Of a DNA stretch of 64,000 nucleotides, positions 37,543 through 49,687 are shown one piece after another. Every line of letters begins with the position of its first letter. Within the stretch, counting starts at the first letter, position 1. This stretch comes from Daucus carota subsp. sativus (taxonomy: Eukaryota; Streptophyta; Magnoliopsida; Apiales; Apiaceae). The notes under the pieces were generated by a model. That model saw only the letters and a program-made list of their open reading frames with translations. It was not told the origin of the DNA and did no database searches. Position numbers and translations under genes: made by a program. The stretch lies in NCBI RefSeq assembly GCF_001625215.2, contig NC_030385.2, positions 30,901,598 through 30,965,597 of the forward strand. Reading direction: 5' to 3'.

Positions 37543-37765
37543 ACCTCCTCCGTCCTTGCTTGATTTTTCATGATCAAATTAATCAAACTTGAGCGGTAAT
37601 TGATGATTATTTTTACATAATTTTAAAAGTTGAAAAATATATATTTAATTAAGGTAGATATAGATTCTATTCATATGTTTCTTTTATATACGTATATTTC
37701 AGTTAAAATTTGATCAATTTGACTGGAAAAAGGTAGACAAGACAATAGAATTGGGACGAAGGGAG
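37543..37765. mobile_element. Stowaway-type MITE
   Basis: Left TACCTCCTCCGTCC and right GGGACGAAGGGAGTA form the CTCCCTCCGTCCC inverted repeat typical of plant Stowaway (Tc1/mariner) MITEs, with TA at each end. No coding capacity. Confidence 0.75.
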
Positions 37766-37775
37766 TATAAAATAG

Positions 37776-38236
37776 TTGAATTTGATTCGATAGGCTCAAG
37801 CTATTTGGATATTTTACCGAGCCGAGCTCGAGTTTCAAATTACTCGGCTCGTAAGGTTCGTGAGCTTTACCGAGCCTCTATTATTTTTAAAATTTTTTAT
37901 TTTAAATATATTTTTACAAATATATTTAATATGTTATGTATAATTTATATATTTAATCGAATCAAACTCGAGCCAAACCGATCATATTTCAAATTTTTGT
38001 CAATATTTGGTGACTCGATTCGAGTTTTCGAGCCGAACTCGAGCCTATCGAACCGTTTACGAACATAGCTGATTTGAGTTTTCGAGCCGAACTCGAGCCT
38101 ATCGAACCATTTACGAAAAAAGTTTCGAACTTGAAATTAAAAGTTCGGTCGAACTCGAACTCGAGCTAGAGCCCCCAGCTTTTCAATCGAGGCGAGCCTG
38201 GCAGTGTTCGATTTGGCTCGGCTCGATTACAACCTA
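37776..38236. mobile_element. hAT-like GAGCCGA-repeat element, poorly defined ends
   Basis: Dense in GAGCCGA/CTCGAGC motifs and ending GGCTCGGCTCGATTACAACCTA, like the right end of a common hAT-type MITE family. The left end is unclear and no target duplication was found. It holds a 54-bp tandem repeat starting at 38022 and 38076 (GAGTTTTCGAGCCGAACTCG). A relative with clear ends lies at 48627-49034. Confidence 0.5.
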
Positions 38237-40857
38237 CTTATGTACAGAACAGTATTCACATTGCTAGTTTGACTTGGCACGGGGAGTCCGGGACCGTAGA
38301 TTCGTAGAGTAATGTAGAGTACTACTTTCAGCATTCCATAATCCATGGTCAGAGTTCTACCCTGATATGATCAATACACCGTTATTTTGTTCTAAGTTGG
38401 TTTTCCTTTGTCAAAATTAATGACTTCTAGAGATCTTCCTGTGCGAAAATACTTTCATGCAATCCAAATTATTTCACATTCTGATTTCTTTTCCGCGGTA
38501 ACATTAATTAAGTTTACTGAAAATTACACGCATCATATTATTAGGAAAAAAAACACAACATATTTGAATAATATATAGACCTTTATTACGGCGTTATATT
38601 CAGTTTCTTATATTTACAGATATTCACTTTGATTAGAAAAATAATTCGAGATAGAGAAATATATATTTTTTAATTTTAAATATCCTCCACTTTTAAGACA
38701 TTTTTAGTACTACAATACAAGAATTACAGAATGTTGAGTCTTCATGAATGGAATAGATCAACTTACTCGTGAATCATGATGGTGTGGGTAGAAGATGTTG
38801 AAACAAAAGATACGTTTGTGACCATATAGTGAATTCAGTTGGAGTGCTGAGCCATGAAGTATTGGTATCTCAATGGAGACGACTTCAACTAGAATTGAAT
38901 ATTTGATTGTCGCGTAAAAATGTTCCCACCTGCTCTCTCTGCTCGATTGCATCCTTATTCAATTCTTCGCATGCACCCTTATTTTCTAACACACCCCTTT
39001 AGATTATTGGATTTACACCCAATTTTCGCTGTGTATACCGAGATACCATATGTTCATATCGGGTCAAGGATCTTCACTTGCACTGTTCTCTCTTTGGACA
39101 TCTCACCGACCGGTCTGATCCGATTTTTAATTATTTATAAGAAGACTGAAAGGAGTATATTTAATCACAAGATTATAAAATTGAAAAATAATTCAGAATA
39201 AATGAATATATATATAAAATATGTAATCATATATTTTATTAATATATATTGGGAAAAATTTAATGTGTTCAAAATGTGAAAATAAATTTCTTGCATTTTA
39301 CTCTCTGCCTCCTTTTACATTATTTTTGCATATCAAATACGCCCCAGAAAGCAGTGGTTTCTAGTTATATTTTTTTATTTTCATAATGTAAAAAGCTTTT
39401 AATGTATATGTCATAAAAAATATAAAATAATAATCGAAAGCACTTTTTATACCCCTTCAATTATGCATAAAAAATCAAAAGGGTTTAATAAAAAAAAGTA
39501 CGGTTATGTATCCAAAATTTAATTCACCATTTTTTTTTCAAATTACGTGACAAGTAGATATTTAATTTTAATTAGATGATTTATATGCGTGCAGAGAGTC
39601 AAATATTAGTCTGAATGAAATCAGTTATACATCTTCAAGTAGATTTGATAAAGAAATTTGATAACATTTTCTGGGATATCTAATATTATTCTTTAAAAAT
39701 GGAGGAGTAATTAAAAATGCAAACTGAAAGTGAAATTTTATTAAGCAAATTTGTGAAACTTTGAACTTAATTAACGTTCGTATTCTAATTGTTGGAAGAT
39801 CTCTCTTGATCTTTCCTTATCAGAAGATATTCAATTACTTAACGCGAGAATATTTCTCCTCGAATTGTTTAAACTTGCTTCTAGACGACGACAAAATGCT
39901 CGCAAAGTTTTTTTTCCCAAAAAAAGTAAAACAGCATATACCTAACGTATAATCTACTTGAGCAAAGTCAACTAGTATAAACAACAAGTTTGAAATTGTA
40001 ATATACACGCTTTATTATTCAAAACAACAAATGTACTACTACATAATTATTCTAAAGAGTCATGAGCACCATTATGTAACCAAACCAATTGGACATTTTG
40101 AATAATTAAGCAAGAAGCATCCTATCCCGTCTATTCTGGTTTGCAAAAGTCAAACTCTTGCGTGTCTGTTTTGTTTATCTTTCGAGATCCCATGTCTTCG
40201 GTTAGTCCGACGTACGCCTGTTATTGTTTAGACTGGTCACAGATTTTGGTTCGTGAACTCGTGTTTTTATATTGACAAATTAGAAGTTGCGTACACATGT
40301 CAATAGTAAAGTCGTAGAGCATTTAACTCAATTCATGACTCAACAGCTACGACCACCATTAATTGCTGAATTTATGGATTACTGATATGAAAAATATGTC
40401 AGAAACCTAAATTACTTTAGTGTGCATTTAATTTATAAATTTCCTAGGCCAGTGATGGAAATTGGTACTTCCTCTCCGTTTCAAGCAACACTGCAACACG
40501 TAAGATACAGGGAAAAATAAGTCGTGTTTGGAAGTTAGATGTCAAAGATAAAATTAGAATTTTGAAATGTTTTAGAGATAATTGAAGTAGAGGTTTGAGT
40601 TAAAAATAATAACTTTTAAAAAATTATTTTGAGGAGTTTTTTAGTTTAGAGATTTTGGTGTGTGTCATAAAAAACTAATCAAACAGCTATTACCAAATAA
40701 TTTTACAAGAAACCTTTAATTTAATCCCATATTCAAAACATTTATTTTAATCAACTAGTCAAACATCTAATTAAATCCGCTAACAACTAAGTGCTAATTC
40801 TCAAACAGGTACATAATTAAATGCGATATGCGATTGTATTTTGAATTAGAGTAATAC
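38237..40857. other. AT-rich intergenic DNA
   Basis: Nothing recognisable: short ORFs only, no domain, no clear repeat ends. Confidence 0.4.
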
Positions 40858-40860
40858 TAA

Positions 40861-41453
40861 GAGGGCGTTTGGTTGAGGGTAATAAACAAAGGGAAAGAGA
40901 ATCAATCAATTCCCTTTGCTATTGTTTGTTTTACAAAAACAATCATTCTCTTTCCCCATTTTTGGTTTTGGGTTTACCTCAAAACCCTCTAATCCCATTA
41001 CCCACCTCCCCCTAGGTATTTGAATTCCCTTTCTTTTTTCTTTTCTTTTTTTTTTTTCAATTTTTCAATTTATATATTTCAAGACATATTTAGTTTTAAA
41101 TATTTTTGGTGGTAAAAATATTTTTATTAAGGGAATATCTTTATGTAATTTTTTTGAAACATATTTTAAATGATCTGAATTTTGATTTTTTTTCAAAAAA
41201 ATATTTTTTTTTATTTTGTTGTATCTTTTATAAAAAAGGTATTGACATAATAAATACTTACAATTTATATGAAATAATATATTTTCACAAAATAACTTTT
41301 TACTAATAGATATAAAAAAAATACGAATAATTGTTCATTCCGTTTCCTGATCTGAACCAAACAAGGAAAACAATTCAGCCTCATTCCTTTCCTTTCTCCA
41401 CGTTTCTCTTTCTTCATTCCATTCCGTTTCCTTCTGATGAACCAAACGGCCCC
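40861..41453. mobile_element. Tourist-like MITE with GGGCGTTTGGTT ends
   Basis: GAGGGCGTTTGGTTGAGGG at the left pairs with CTGATGAACCAAACGGCCCC at the right, with TAA on both flanks (40858-40860 and 41454-41456). No coding capacity. The size (593 bp) and TAA fit a PIF/Harbinger MITE. Confidence 0.75.
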
Positions 41454-41517
41454 TAATTATCTCAAATTAGATATTTAAATTTTTCAAAAATGATATAGGG
41501 AGGGTTACAAGCTAACA

Positions 41518-41771
41518 CATCATGTGGGTGTTTGGCCCCCCTTTTAAGCTGGACTTCTTGACTTATAAGTTAGAAGCACTTATTTTGTACTGTTTGTGTA
41601 AGAATTCAAGAAGCATTTTAAAAAAGTTAGGAATACTAGCTTTTGTTTCAGGGCTTTTACTTATTTCCCAAACACTTTAATCACTTATAAGTCTTATCTT
41701 GTTTCTAACTTCTACTCCACTTATTTATTTTAAGCAATAAGCACTTATTTTAAGCTCACCCAAACGGTCAT
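41518..41771. mobile_element. Probable small MITE upstream of the WRKY gene
   Basis: GGGTGTTTGGCC at the left and CACCCAAACGGTC at the right are imperfect inverted ends. The interior has ACTTATAAGTTAGAAGCACTT-like palindromic words common in plant hAT or Harbinger MITEs. No target duplication was resolved. Confidence 0.5.
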
Positions 41772-41987
41772 ATCTGACTTTAACGAAAATTTTTAACAGA
41801 AGAGTTACAAACTATACACATTATGAACTTTGAAATGTCAAATGCCATAGTTCAAAATATAAACACTCATTTGTCAATAAATCAAAATTAAAGGTTACAA
41901 ACGGCAATAATAACATCTGATTAAAAAATAAAGACAAAGTCGCAGCAATAAGAGTCTGCAAGTGGAGCCCACACACCAATCAGCCTT

Positions 41988-42099
41988 TTGACCTCTTCAG
42001 GAGCATCTACTTTATCATCACCTTAATGGAAGTATACTCGATAACGGGGAAAGTTATATTCAATCCTGACCGTCGGATCAAAAGTACTCATGTTTGACT
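41988..42099 (+). promoter_or_regulatory. Two W-boxes upstream of the WRKY gene
   Basis: TTGACC at 41988-41993 and TTGACT at 42094-42099 fit the W-box TTGAC[C/T], the binding site of WRKY factors. They lie 221 and 115 bp upstream of the ATG and would allow auto- or cross-regulation by WRKY proteins. Confidence 0.5.
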
Positions 42100-42208
42100 T
42101 TACAGTTCCGCATCTCTCCATCTTCTTTATAACATCTCTCTTTCTCCACTCTCACAACCTCTATTTCATTTCATGCATCTACTTTCTTCACGAACTAGCT
42201 CTGCTGTA

Positions 42209-43291
42209 ATGGCGATCGATCTCATAAATTACGCGAAAATCGAAGATTTTACAGCGGCTCACGAATCTCGAGGATCGATAAATATCATCGAAGACGAAAT
42301 TATGCGGATATTACAATCGCACAACCAGCGTAATCAGCAAGTACAGGTTGATGAAGTGAAGGAGGAGACGAAGGCTGTGAGGCGGACCGGTCACGCGCGG
42401 TTCCGCCGCGGACCGGCGGAGTCTGAACCGGTCAAACCGGCTGAGGTAAAGTCAAATGTGAAGTCTGTTGAGATGGAGACGGAGATGAATGTGAAGAGTG
42501 TAAAAGAATGTAAAGATGTAAATAGTGCGAATTCGTCGGGGAGCTCTTCGATTACGGGAGAGGAAGGCACGGTTTCCAATGGTAAAGCGGTGTTGGGCGC
42601 CGGAGCAGCTCCGGCGCCGAGGACGTATTCGTCGGGGAAGCCGCCTCTTCCGACTTCGCATCGGAAGAGGTCTCGAGAAATGGAAATGGAGAAGATGTTG
42701 ATTAGTAAATCTTCTGGTTCACGCGGCTGCCACTGCTGTAAAAGAAGGTACGCCCTGATTTCGATTAAATTTTGTTAAATTTATTGCGTTTTGTTTATTT
42801 TTCAGATCTAGTGTGCTAAGTGTTTTTTTTGAAATTTGTTATAGGAAAACTGTGGTTAAAAAGGAGATTAAGAGAGTAACAAGTGGATCAGCTGGAGATT
42901 GTATACCAGCCGATGAATATTCATGGAAGAAATATGATCAGAAGCTAGTTCCAGGCACAGTCTTTCCAAGGTACTACTCAGTTCCATCTGTTTCCGTCAA
43001 CCGAACTGAGTCGAGACGAGTTTTGTTATCGAATTAATTTTTATATTAAACAAAATCTAATTGAATTGAAATTGCAGGGGCTATTACAAATGCAATACAT
43101 TCAAGGGCTGTCCCGCACGAAAACGAGTGGAGAGAACTAGCAATGATCCAACGGTTCTAATCTTGACTTACGAAGGAGAACATCGCCATCATCATAATCA
43201 TCATCGATCTCAGTCTTCTTCGCATCACCATCCAAGGGTGGCTGCTTTGACCCGACTTAATAATAGCACTGATGTTGGTTTGTGTCACTAG
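42209..43291 (+). CDS. WRKY transcription factor, group IId-like, with WKKYDQK heptapeptide
   Basis: Exons 42209-42747, 42845-42970 and 43078-43291 join to 879 nt (292 aa). I chose the ATG that gives [14 protein letters not shown] because IId WRKYs start MAVDL-like. An ATG 36 bp upstream is also in frame. Group IId traits are the HARF motif [12 protein letters not shown], a Lys/Cys cluster CHCCKRR before the domain, and ADEYSW. The second intron falls in FPR/GYY, the usual R-type position. The zinc finger is intact: C-X5-C (CNTFKGC) then HRH. The DNA-contact heptapeptide is WKKYDQK, not WRKYGQK, and the usual PIKGSPYPR is replaced by [13 protein letters not shown] proteins are nuclear regulators of defence and stress genes through W-boxes, so binding may be altered here. 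His-rich tail. Confidence 0.93.
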
Positions 43292-44605
43292 AGAAGTCAA
43301 TGAAATTAGGTTTAATAAATTTCATTCAATGTATGCTTTTGTTCAGAGTTGGTTGAAGATGAGATCACCCAAGTAGATCAAAACAGAACGATGAAGAAGA
43401 AAAGATCCATTGTATTTTTTTAATATTTTCGATGTACATGTATGTATATATACATTAGACGACATCAAAGTGGTTGATAGAATCAAATTTTTGGTCGATT
43501 AAAAGAGATTAGATTATACGATTCTGTTCTTGTTTCTCATAACTATTCTATTCGGTTTTTAATTAAGATGTGATTTAGTTTTGATAAAGTCAAATAGATT
43601 GATTTGCTTTGGATTCGATTGGAGTGTTGAAGAGAAAAAGGGAGTAAAATAATTGTGATGGGCACTGTAGCACACCGGGAGAAGCAGAGTAGGACCAGTC
43701 ATAGGGCAAGTCGCTGTTGAATAAATTATTCAGGGAGTGCTTTTGTTTGTCTGGTAGTAGCTGGTGGTCAACTATGTTAGTGGGGGTGGGCCTTGGCTTG
43801 TTGCCCCATTCTCCTTGCCTTGTACGCCCTTCTACTTGGATTGCTTCAACCTGCTGCCATTATAAATGGTCCACGCATAACCAGGAGCAACTCAGCAAGC
43901 TATAGTCTGGAATTAATTCCTGATTCAGAATTTATTGAAAATCTATGAATAAATCACAAATTTTTAAGTAAATTAAAATATAATCAGTAAATCAGTATAT
44001 TGATGAATTGGTGAATTCTTTTCACAAATTAATCACAAAATTTTAAAACAACGTAACAAGTCGCAATTAAAAATGCTCATGAGCTAAGATAAAATTTGTT
44101 CACATACATGTCGCGATAGACAGATTCCTACCAATGACTTGGAATGATATGAGATAAGCGATAACAGAGATTAGTCCTTTATTTCATTACTTCAAGCATT
44201 TTTAATGAACTTTTTAAACAAGTTTTTAATTCTAAATTTCAAGAGTGAGTGAAAAATTAGTGTTTCAATGAATTTTAAAAAAATTACAAAATTTAAAAAC
44301 CTATTTTTTCTCCTATTTCTTAAAAAGTATTTAGTAATTTTTGACTATTTATTTATGAATATGATATTAATTTTCTTAAAATCTTTCAATCTCTTTTAGT
44401 CTTGTAAATTTTCACGTCTCACTGAACACCTAGATAAAATCGAAAGTTCCTAACAAAATATGATAATCGAAAGTTAATTCAAATAATTTAGTTTAATTTA
44501 TTTATCATATTAAATGAACCTTGTATGTATATTAAAATAAATAGTAGTCTTGATCATTTACGTTGATACTTTATCAATTAAATGATATTATAAATTATTA
44601 ATTGC
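43292..44605. other. WRKY 3' flank and AT-rich intergenic DNA
   Basis: No gene recognised. The first 150 bp look like the WRKY 3' UTR. Confidence 0.4.
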
Positions 44606-44867
44606 TACTCCCTCCGTTTTTTAATACGACGTTTGACTTTTTGGCATACACATTTAAGTGTTTTGACCGGGTAGTTAAAAATATTATTTTTGATTTTTTT
44701 TTCTGAATAAAAATATGTAATCAAAATTTAATTCACAAAAAAAATCAATTAAAAATAATAATTTTTACTTCGTCAAAAAAAATAAAATAATTTTTACTAT
44801 CCGATCAACCCACTAAAAGGTACGTGCCCAAGTCAAAAGTGACATATAAAAAAAATATAAGGAGTAT
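44606..44867. mobile_element. Degenerate Stowaway-type MITE
   Basis: Begins TACTCCCTCCGTTTTTTAAT and ends ATAAGGAGTA. The right inverted repeat is degraded. Confidence 0.5.
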
Positions 44868-46574
44868 CATATTTGATTAGTTTTCCCTTCGCAATTTGAA
44901 TTTATATCTTGGCATGTTTGAATTTGAAATAAATATAAAATATGAATAAAAAGTTAATTACAAATCGTAGTATTGGAGTTTTCACATTATCCAATCTATT
45001 AACTCACTAAAATTATATTTTATATTATTATTTAAAAAATGATTTAAAAGCGTTATCGGAGATGCTCTCGTATGATCACTTGTTTTCACCCTTATTTATC
45101 TATAGATGCAAAATAAAGGCAATTTCAAGTTGAAACAATCAAAATGTATAAAAACGTTAATCCTAACACCTATTCGTTGGTTTTTGGGAGAGGTTTAGCG
45201 AGGACAATCTTAAACTATACGATGGCCTTTCTCTCCTACGTTTAAAACTCATCTACACATGATTAGAAGCGACAAAGAACACTTATGAGTTAAGGTTTTT
45301 GCATATGAGGTTAAAATATGATTTGGGTTGAAAAACATTGGATGCTTTCGATTATCTTAAAAGCAAAGAAAGCAAGTCAAAATCATAATGGGAACAAGTA
45401 GTGTGGATTTTAGATTTATAAAGTAACCTAATTCGCTTTATTGAAACAATTATGTACTGATGTTCTTGAGATGTCAGATGAATACGAGTAGCGTGCTTTT
45501 AAACTTAAAATGGGGGGTGGTTTGGTGCTTCGATGCTTGATGCTTTCTAGCAAATCTAAATGATTAGAAAAAAAAAAGAAAAAGTTTCAGATAAAAGGCT
45601 TGGCTCTGGTAATCAGTACAAAATCAATTTGAATCGAGCAAATATATTTAAAAATACTTTGAAGTTTAATAGGTAAATTAGGAAATTGTTTTTAATAATT
45701 AGTGAAATATAGTAAATTTGTTTTCGGAGACACAAAACAAATTTTTTAAAAAACACTTATATATTTTTAAGTTTTTTGAAGATATTTTTCTATAATTTTA
45801 TAACATAGAGAATGATTAAATTTTTAACAAAAATCTATGAGGGCATGTGTGGCTCAAGGGAAAACGAGTGGATCTGCTCCAATTGGCTTATTCGAAAAAA
45901 TCCTTGTTATTTGGAAGATCTATCTCACTGAAACCATATTTCACTGAAACATTAGAAGTTCCGATACTCAAATTTGATCACTTTTATATTAATTTGGATT
46001 TTATAACTATTCTTATTATAAAAGATTTCTATATTGATTAGAATTTTATTATTAAAAACTTCAATAATAATTATTAATTAGGACAGTGAAACACTTGATT
46101 AGAATTTTATTATAAGAGGCTTTAATATTGATCAGGACAATGTCATATAAATTTTTTATTTAATAACAATAGTCATTGTAATAGAATTATGAAAAGATTT
46201 TTATATTGATTAGGATTTTATAATTATTATACAATTATGAAAAAACTTCTACAATGATTATGATTTTATTATTAAAAATTCCAATATCAGTTAAGATTTA
46301 ATAATTATTATTAATTTTAATATTGATTAAGATTTAATAATTATTATTAATTTCAATAATGGTTAATACTTAAGTTTCGGGTCTAAACTGAACTCGACAT
46401 TGGATTCAAGAAGAAGGGGTAACGAAGAACTAATGAACATCCTTTCACGAATGCGTCTAAGTTTGAGTAAAAAAATTCAAACACATGCTCAATCTGAGTA
46501 GGATGGATGTGGCGGTGAAAAGTTACAAAATAGGATAAGTGAATGGATGAAGAGATCTAGAAACGTAATTTTTA
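44868..46574. repeat. AT-rich DNA with imperfect tandem repeats
   Basis: From about 46000 to 46380, units like TTGATTAGAATTTTATTATT and GATTTAATAATTATTATTAA recur with irregular spacing. No gene is seen. The rest is featureless. Confidence 0.5.
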
Positions 46575-46583
46575 TAATTTAAT

Positions 46584-47254
46584 GAGCTTATTGCACTTTG
46601 TAACCCCACACTTTGGCTGATTAGCAAATCAGATCCCACACTTTGAAACGTGACAGTTTGTAATCCTAAATTTTATTTAGTTTTCGGTTTGTAACCCTGC
46701 CCACACATCCGTTAAAAACAGCCGTTAACTTTAACTGTTTGAGAGGTAACAGTGTGTATATTAGTTTTTAACAGCTACTTTACTTCACGTGACCCCTCAA
46801 AATTTATGTATCATATTTGGAAATTATTTCTGAACACACACAACAATGTAAAACAATTTAAAATAATTTTTAAAATACGTATTTAGATTTAGACTCTGAA
46901 AATTTATTTATTTTTACATAAACGATGTAACTTATTTTAAAATTTTAAAATAAATACATATTTTAAAAATTATTTGTAATTTAATATATATTGTTGTGTG
47001 TGTTCAGAAATAATTTTCAAATATAATACATAAATTTTGAGAGGTCACAGGGGGTAAAGTAGCTGTTAGAAGCTAATATACACACTGTTACCTCTCAAAT
47101 AGTTAAAGTTAACGGTTGTTTTTAACGGATGTGTGGGCCAGAGTTACAAACCGAAAGCTAAATGAAACTTAGGGTTACAGACTGTCACGTTTCAAAGTGT
47201 AGGGTCTGATTTGCTAATCAGCCAAAGTGTGGGGTTACAAAGTGCAATAAGCTC
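46584..47254. mobile_element. Mutator-like foldback element (MULE MITE) with long inverted arms
   Basis: Two arms of about 270 bp each are near-perfect inverted copies. The left begins GAGCTTATTGCACTTTGTAA and the right ends TTACAAAGTGCAATAAGCTC. A perfect 9-bp target duplication TAATTTAAT lies at 46575-46583 and 47255-47263, the hallmark of Mutator-like transposons. The central ~120 bp are AT-rich and there is no transposase. Confidence 0.92.
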
Positions 47255-47686
47255 TAATTTAATTACTTATATGTTTAAAAAGATATTATATTTGTGATAT
47301 TTAAGGACGTGATAATTAAAATTTTCTTAATTTCAGCCTAATTAAACATGTCAAATTTAATAAACGCACACACGTACTTTTCAGTTATTTAAATATTCTT
47401 ATTTTTATTGTGATTTGTGGTAGTTTGCCTATTACTAGTTTTTAGTTGAAAGGCCGAGCGGCGGAAGAAACCAATAATAAGACGACAGGCATGACAATGC
47501 GTACTAATTTTCAGCCCACAATGAGTCTGGTCTAGACTAGTCTTCTAACAGCCCACCTATTTACATAAAAATAAACTTTCGTCGACACACCAACACTTTT
47601 ACCTCGTATTCTTAATACTTAGGCAACAACTTTGTCATCCCTACAATCTTTTCAATATCAGCCCAGCAACACCCTGAATCGTTCTA

Positions 47687-48226
47687 ATGGCATATGTAGA
47701 CCAAGCTTTCTCTATAACCGACGATGATTTGATGATGGATGACCACTCCTTCTCGTATACCGCCACTAATCGGCCTCCTATCAAAGAAATCGCTTTTGCC
47801 GTTTCTCTCCTCGTTTTCGGAATTCTTGTCATCGTATCCGGTTTCTTTATGTCGACTTACCAAGTCGGAGGTGATCATGCTCACGGTCAGTCCTTTTTTC
47901 TCCGTCAACTTATTTTCGAGTTTCGGTTTCGGATTTTATAAACGGATCAATTTCGAGTCTGTTCTGTAATTTATTAAAAACATCGAAATATCATGTTTCA
48001 CTTTTTTTTTTAATTATTCAAATTTGTAAACGGATTAATTTGGAGTCATTTTAAATTTGATCAACACAGTCTTGATCTAATATTGTCATTCACTTTCTGT
48101 GCAGGAGTGTTCTTTTCTATACTGGGTTCAATTATGTTCATCCCAGGGTGTTACTATACTTGGGTAGCATACTCTGCTTACAAGGGTTACAAACGTTTCT
48201 CATCCTCTGATAATCTCCCGGTTTGA
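47687..48226 (+). CDS. TMEM230-like small transmembrane protein (DUF872 family)
   Basis: Exons 47687-47885 and 48105-48226 join to 321 nt (106 aa). The protein has an acidic N-terminus (SITDDDLMMDDHSF), a first membrane helix IAFAVSLLVFGILVIVSGFF, a short loop, a second helix SILGSIMFIPGCYYTWVAYSAY, and a basic end GYKRFSSSDNLPV. This two-helix layout matches transmembrane protein 230 homologues. Human TMEM230 acts in trafficking of secretory and recycling vesicles, and a similar endomembrane role in plants is inferred only. The length is typical. The intron splits a Gly codon (HAHG/VFF). The start is the first ATG in a frame that runs straight into the conserved part. Confidence 0.88.
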
Positions 48227-48618
48227 TATTTGTACGATCCCTGTACTATTGAAATTAACCATTTTGTCCATGATTTTAGCTGCTTCTTGTAAATACAAAT
48301 ATTGTGTAGACCCTAATTACTCTTTTCTTGTGTTTTCCAACAATATTTTCTTTGATTTTGCTTATGTCCTAGTATATATTTTAAATTCTTTCAATTTCTG
48401 TATACATAGCTAAATCCTAAATTAGTATACTTATTTGAAAAATATTCAACTCTAAGATGCACTCTAGATTATATAGCTGAATTTGTTCAATATGTGTATG
48501 AGCTGAGAATCAAATATTCATGTATGAGAGATTGTTAAATAAAAGTCCAGTGATTAATACTTAATAGTAACAAAAGAAACAAATTTGAGGAGAAACAAGG
48601 AGTTCTCTGACGTAATGA
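48227..48618. other. 3' flank of the TMEM230-like gene
   Basis: AT-rich, no feature recognised beyond the probable 3' UTR. Confidence 0.4.
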
Positions 48619-48626
48619 CATGGAGC

Positions 48627-49034
48627 TGGGGCTCTTCACGAACCGAGCTGTTCGCGAACAAGCTCGAGCTGTTCGTAGTATATAGAGTACATGTTATTGA
48701 GCGCCGAATTCAACATATAACATATCAAATCGATCAGGAGAATATTAACTATAATATGGTACCATCAAAACACACTAAAAATTTTATTTGGCTTGCTATT
48801 TTAAGAGTCAAGTGGCGGTTTGACCTTATTTGTTTCTGGCTCGGCTTGGTTCGACCCGGCTCGTATTTGTTCGTGAACAAGCTCGTGTTCGGCTCGTTAG
48901 TTAACGAGCTCGAGCTCGAACACAATTTTTTGTTCGATAGGAAAACTCGGCTCGGCTAAGTTCGATAGGAAAAAAATTAAAGTTCGGCTCGGCTCGGTCA
49001 AAATTCGGCTCGGCTCTGTCCGTGAACAGCCCCA
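48627..49034. mobile_element. hAT-type MITE with TGGGGCTSTTCACG ends
   Basis: Left TGGGGCTCTTCACGAA and right CGTGAACAGCCCCA are inverted repeats. The 8-bp target duplication CATGGAGC / CATAGAGC (48619-48626, 49035-49042) has one mismatch. The interior is full of GGCTCGGCT and GAGCTCGAGC motifs. No coding capacity. Confidence 0.85.
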
Positions 49035-49340
49035 CATAGAGCATTGGCTCGGAACATCATAATTTGGGTTTGGTTTGATTTTAGAGTTCGGTTCTTAAAC
49101 TTAAAAAATTTAACCACAATTAAACCAATGGTTTGGTTCCAGGTTTCAAATCCTATATTGCACTTTTACTTGAAGCATTTCCAAGGGATTAACTGCATGA
49201 TGTCCTAATTATAATTCGCATTAATTGCATAATGTTCTAAGTTATAATTATAAGTTATATGTTATTCAAATTCATTCATATATTATTTAAAATTCATTCT
49301 AATAGAGTCTTGACTCCTGAAGTTGCAATATTAAGAAATA

Positions 49341-49580
49341 CTCCCTCCGTTTCATTTTACTTTTCCCGTTTGAAATGTCGGGACTATTCATAACATGAGA
49401 CAAATTCATGTCTAATCTATATAGTCACGAGTGATTTGTTGAATTCGTATTTATAAGTATTTTAATACAGTGAAGATTTTATATTTAATTCTAATATGAA
49501 ATTAAAGATATTAACGATTAAAAGTGTATATCGACAAATGTGATAAAGGCAACATGAAAAGTGTTATGGGACGGAGGGAG
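49341..49580. mobile_element. Stowaway-type MITE
   Basis: CTCCCTCCGTTTCATTTTAC at the left, GGGACGGAGGGAG at the right, TA on both flanks. About 240 bp, typical for Stowaway (Tc1/mariner). Confidence 0.88.
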
Positions 49581-49687
49581 TATGTTATTAACAGTCTCAG
49601 TCATTCCTTAAATCACCTTTCATTTCTCATTGAGATGTATGATTACCTGACCATGTTTACCCGGTCTGTTTTCCTGTCTGACGCTAA

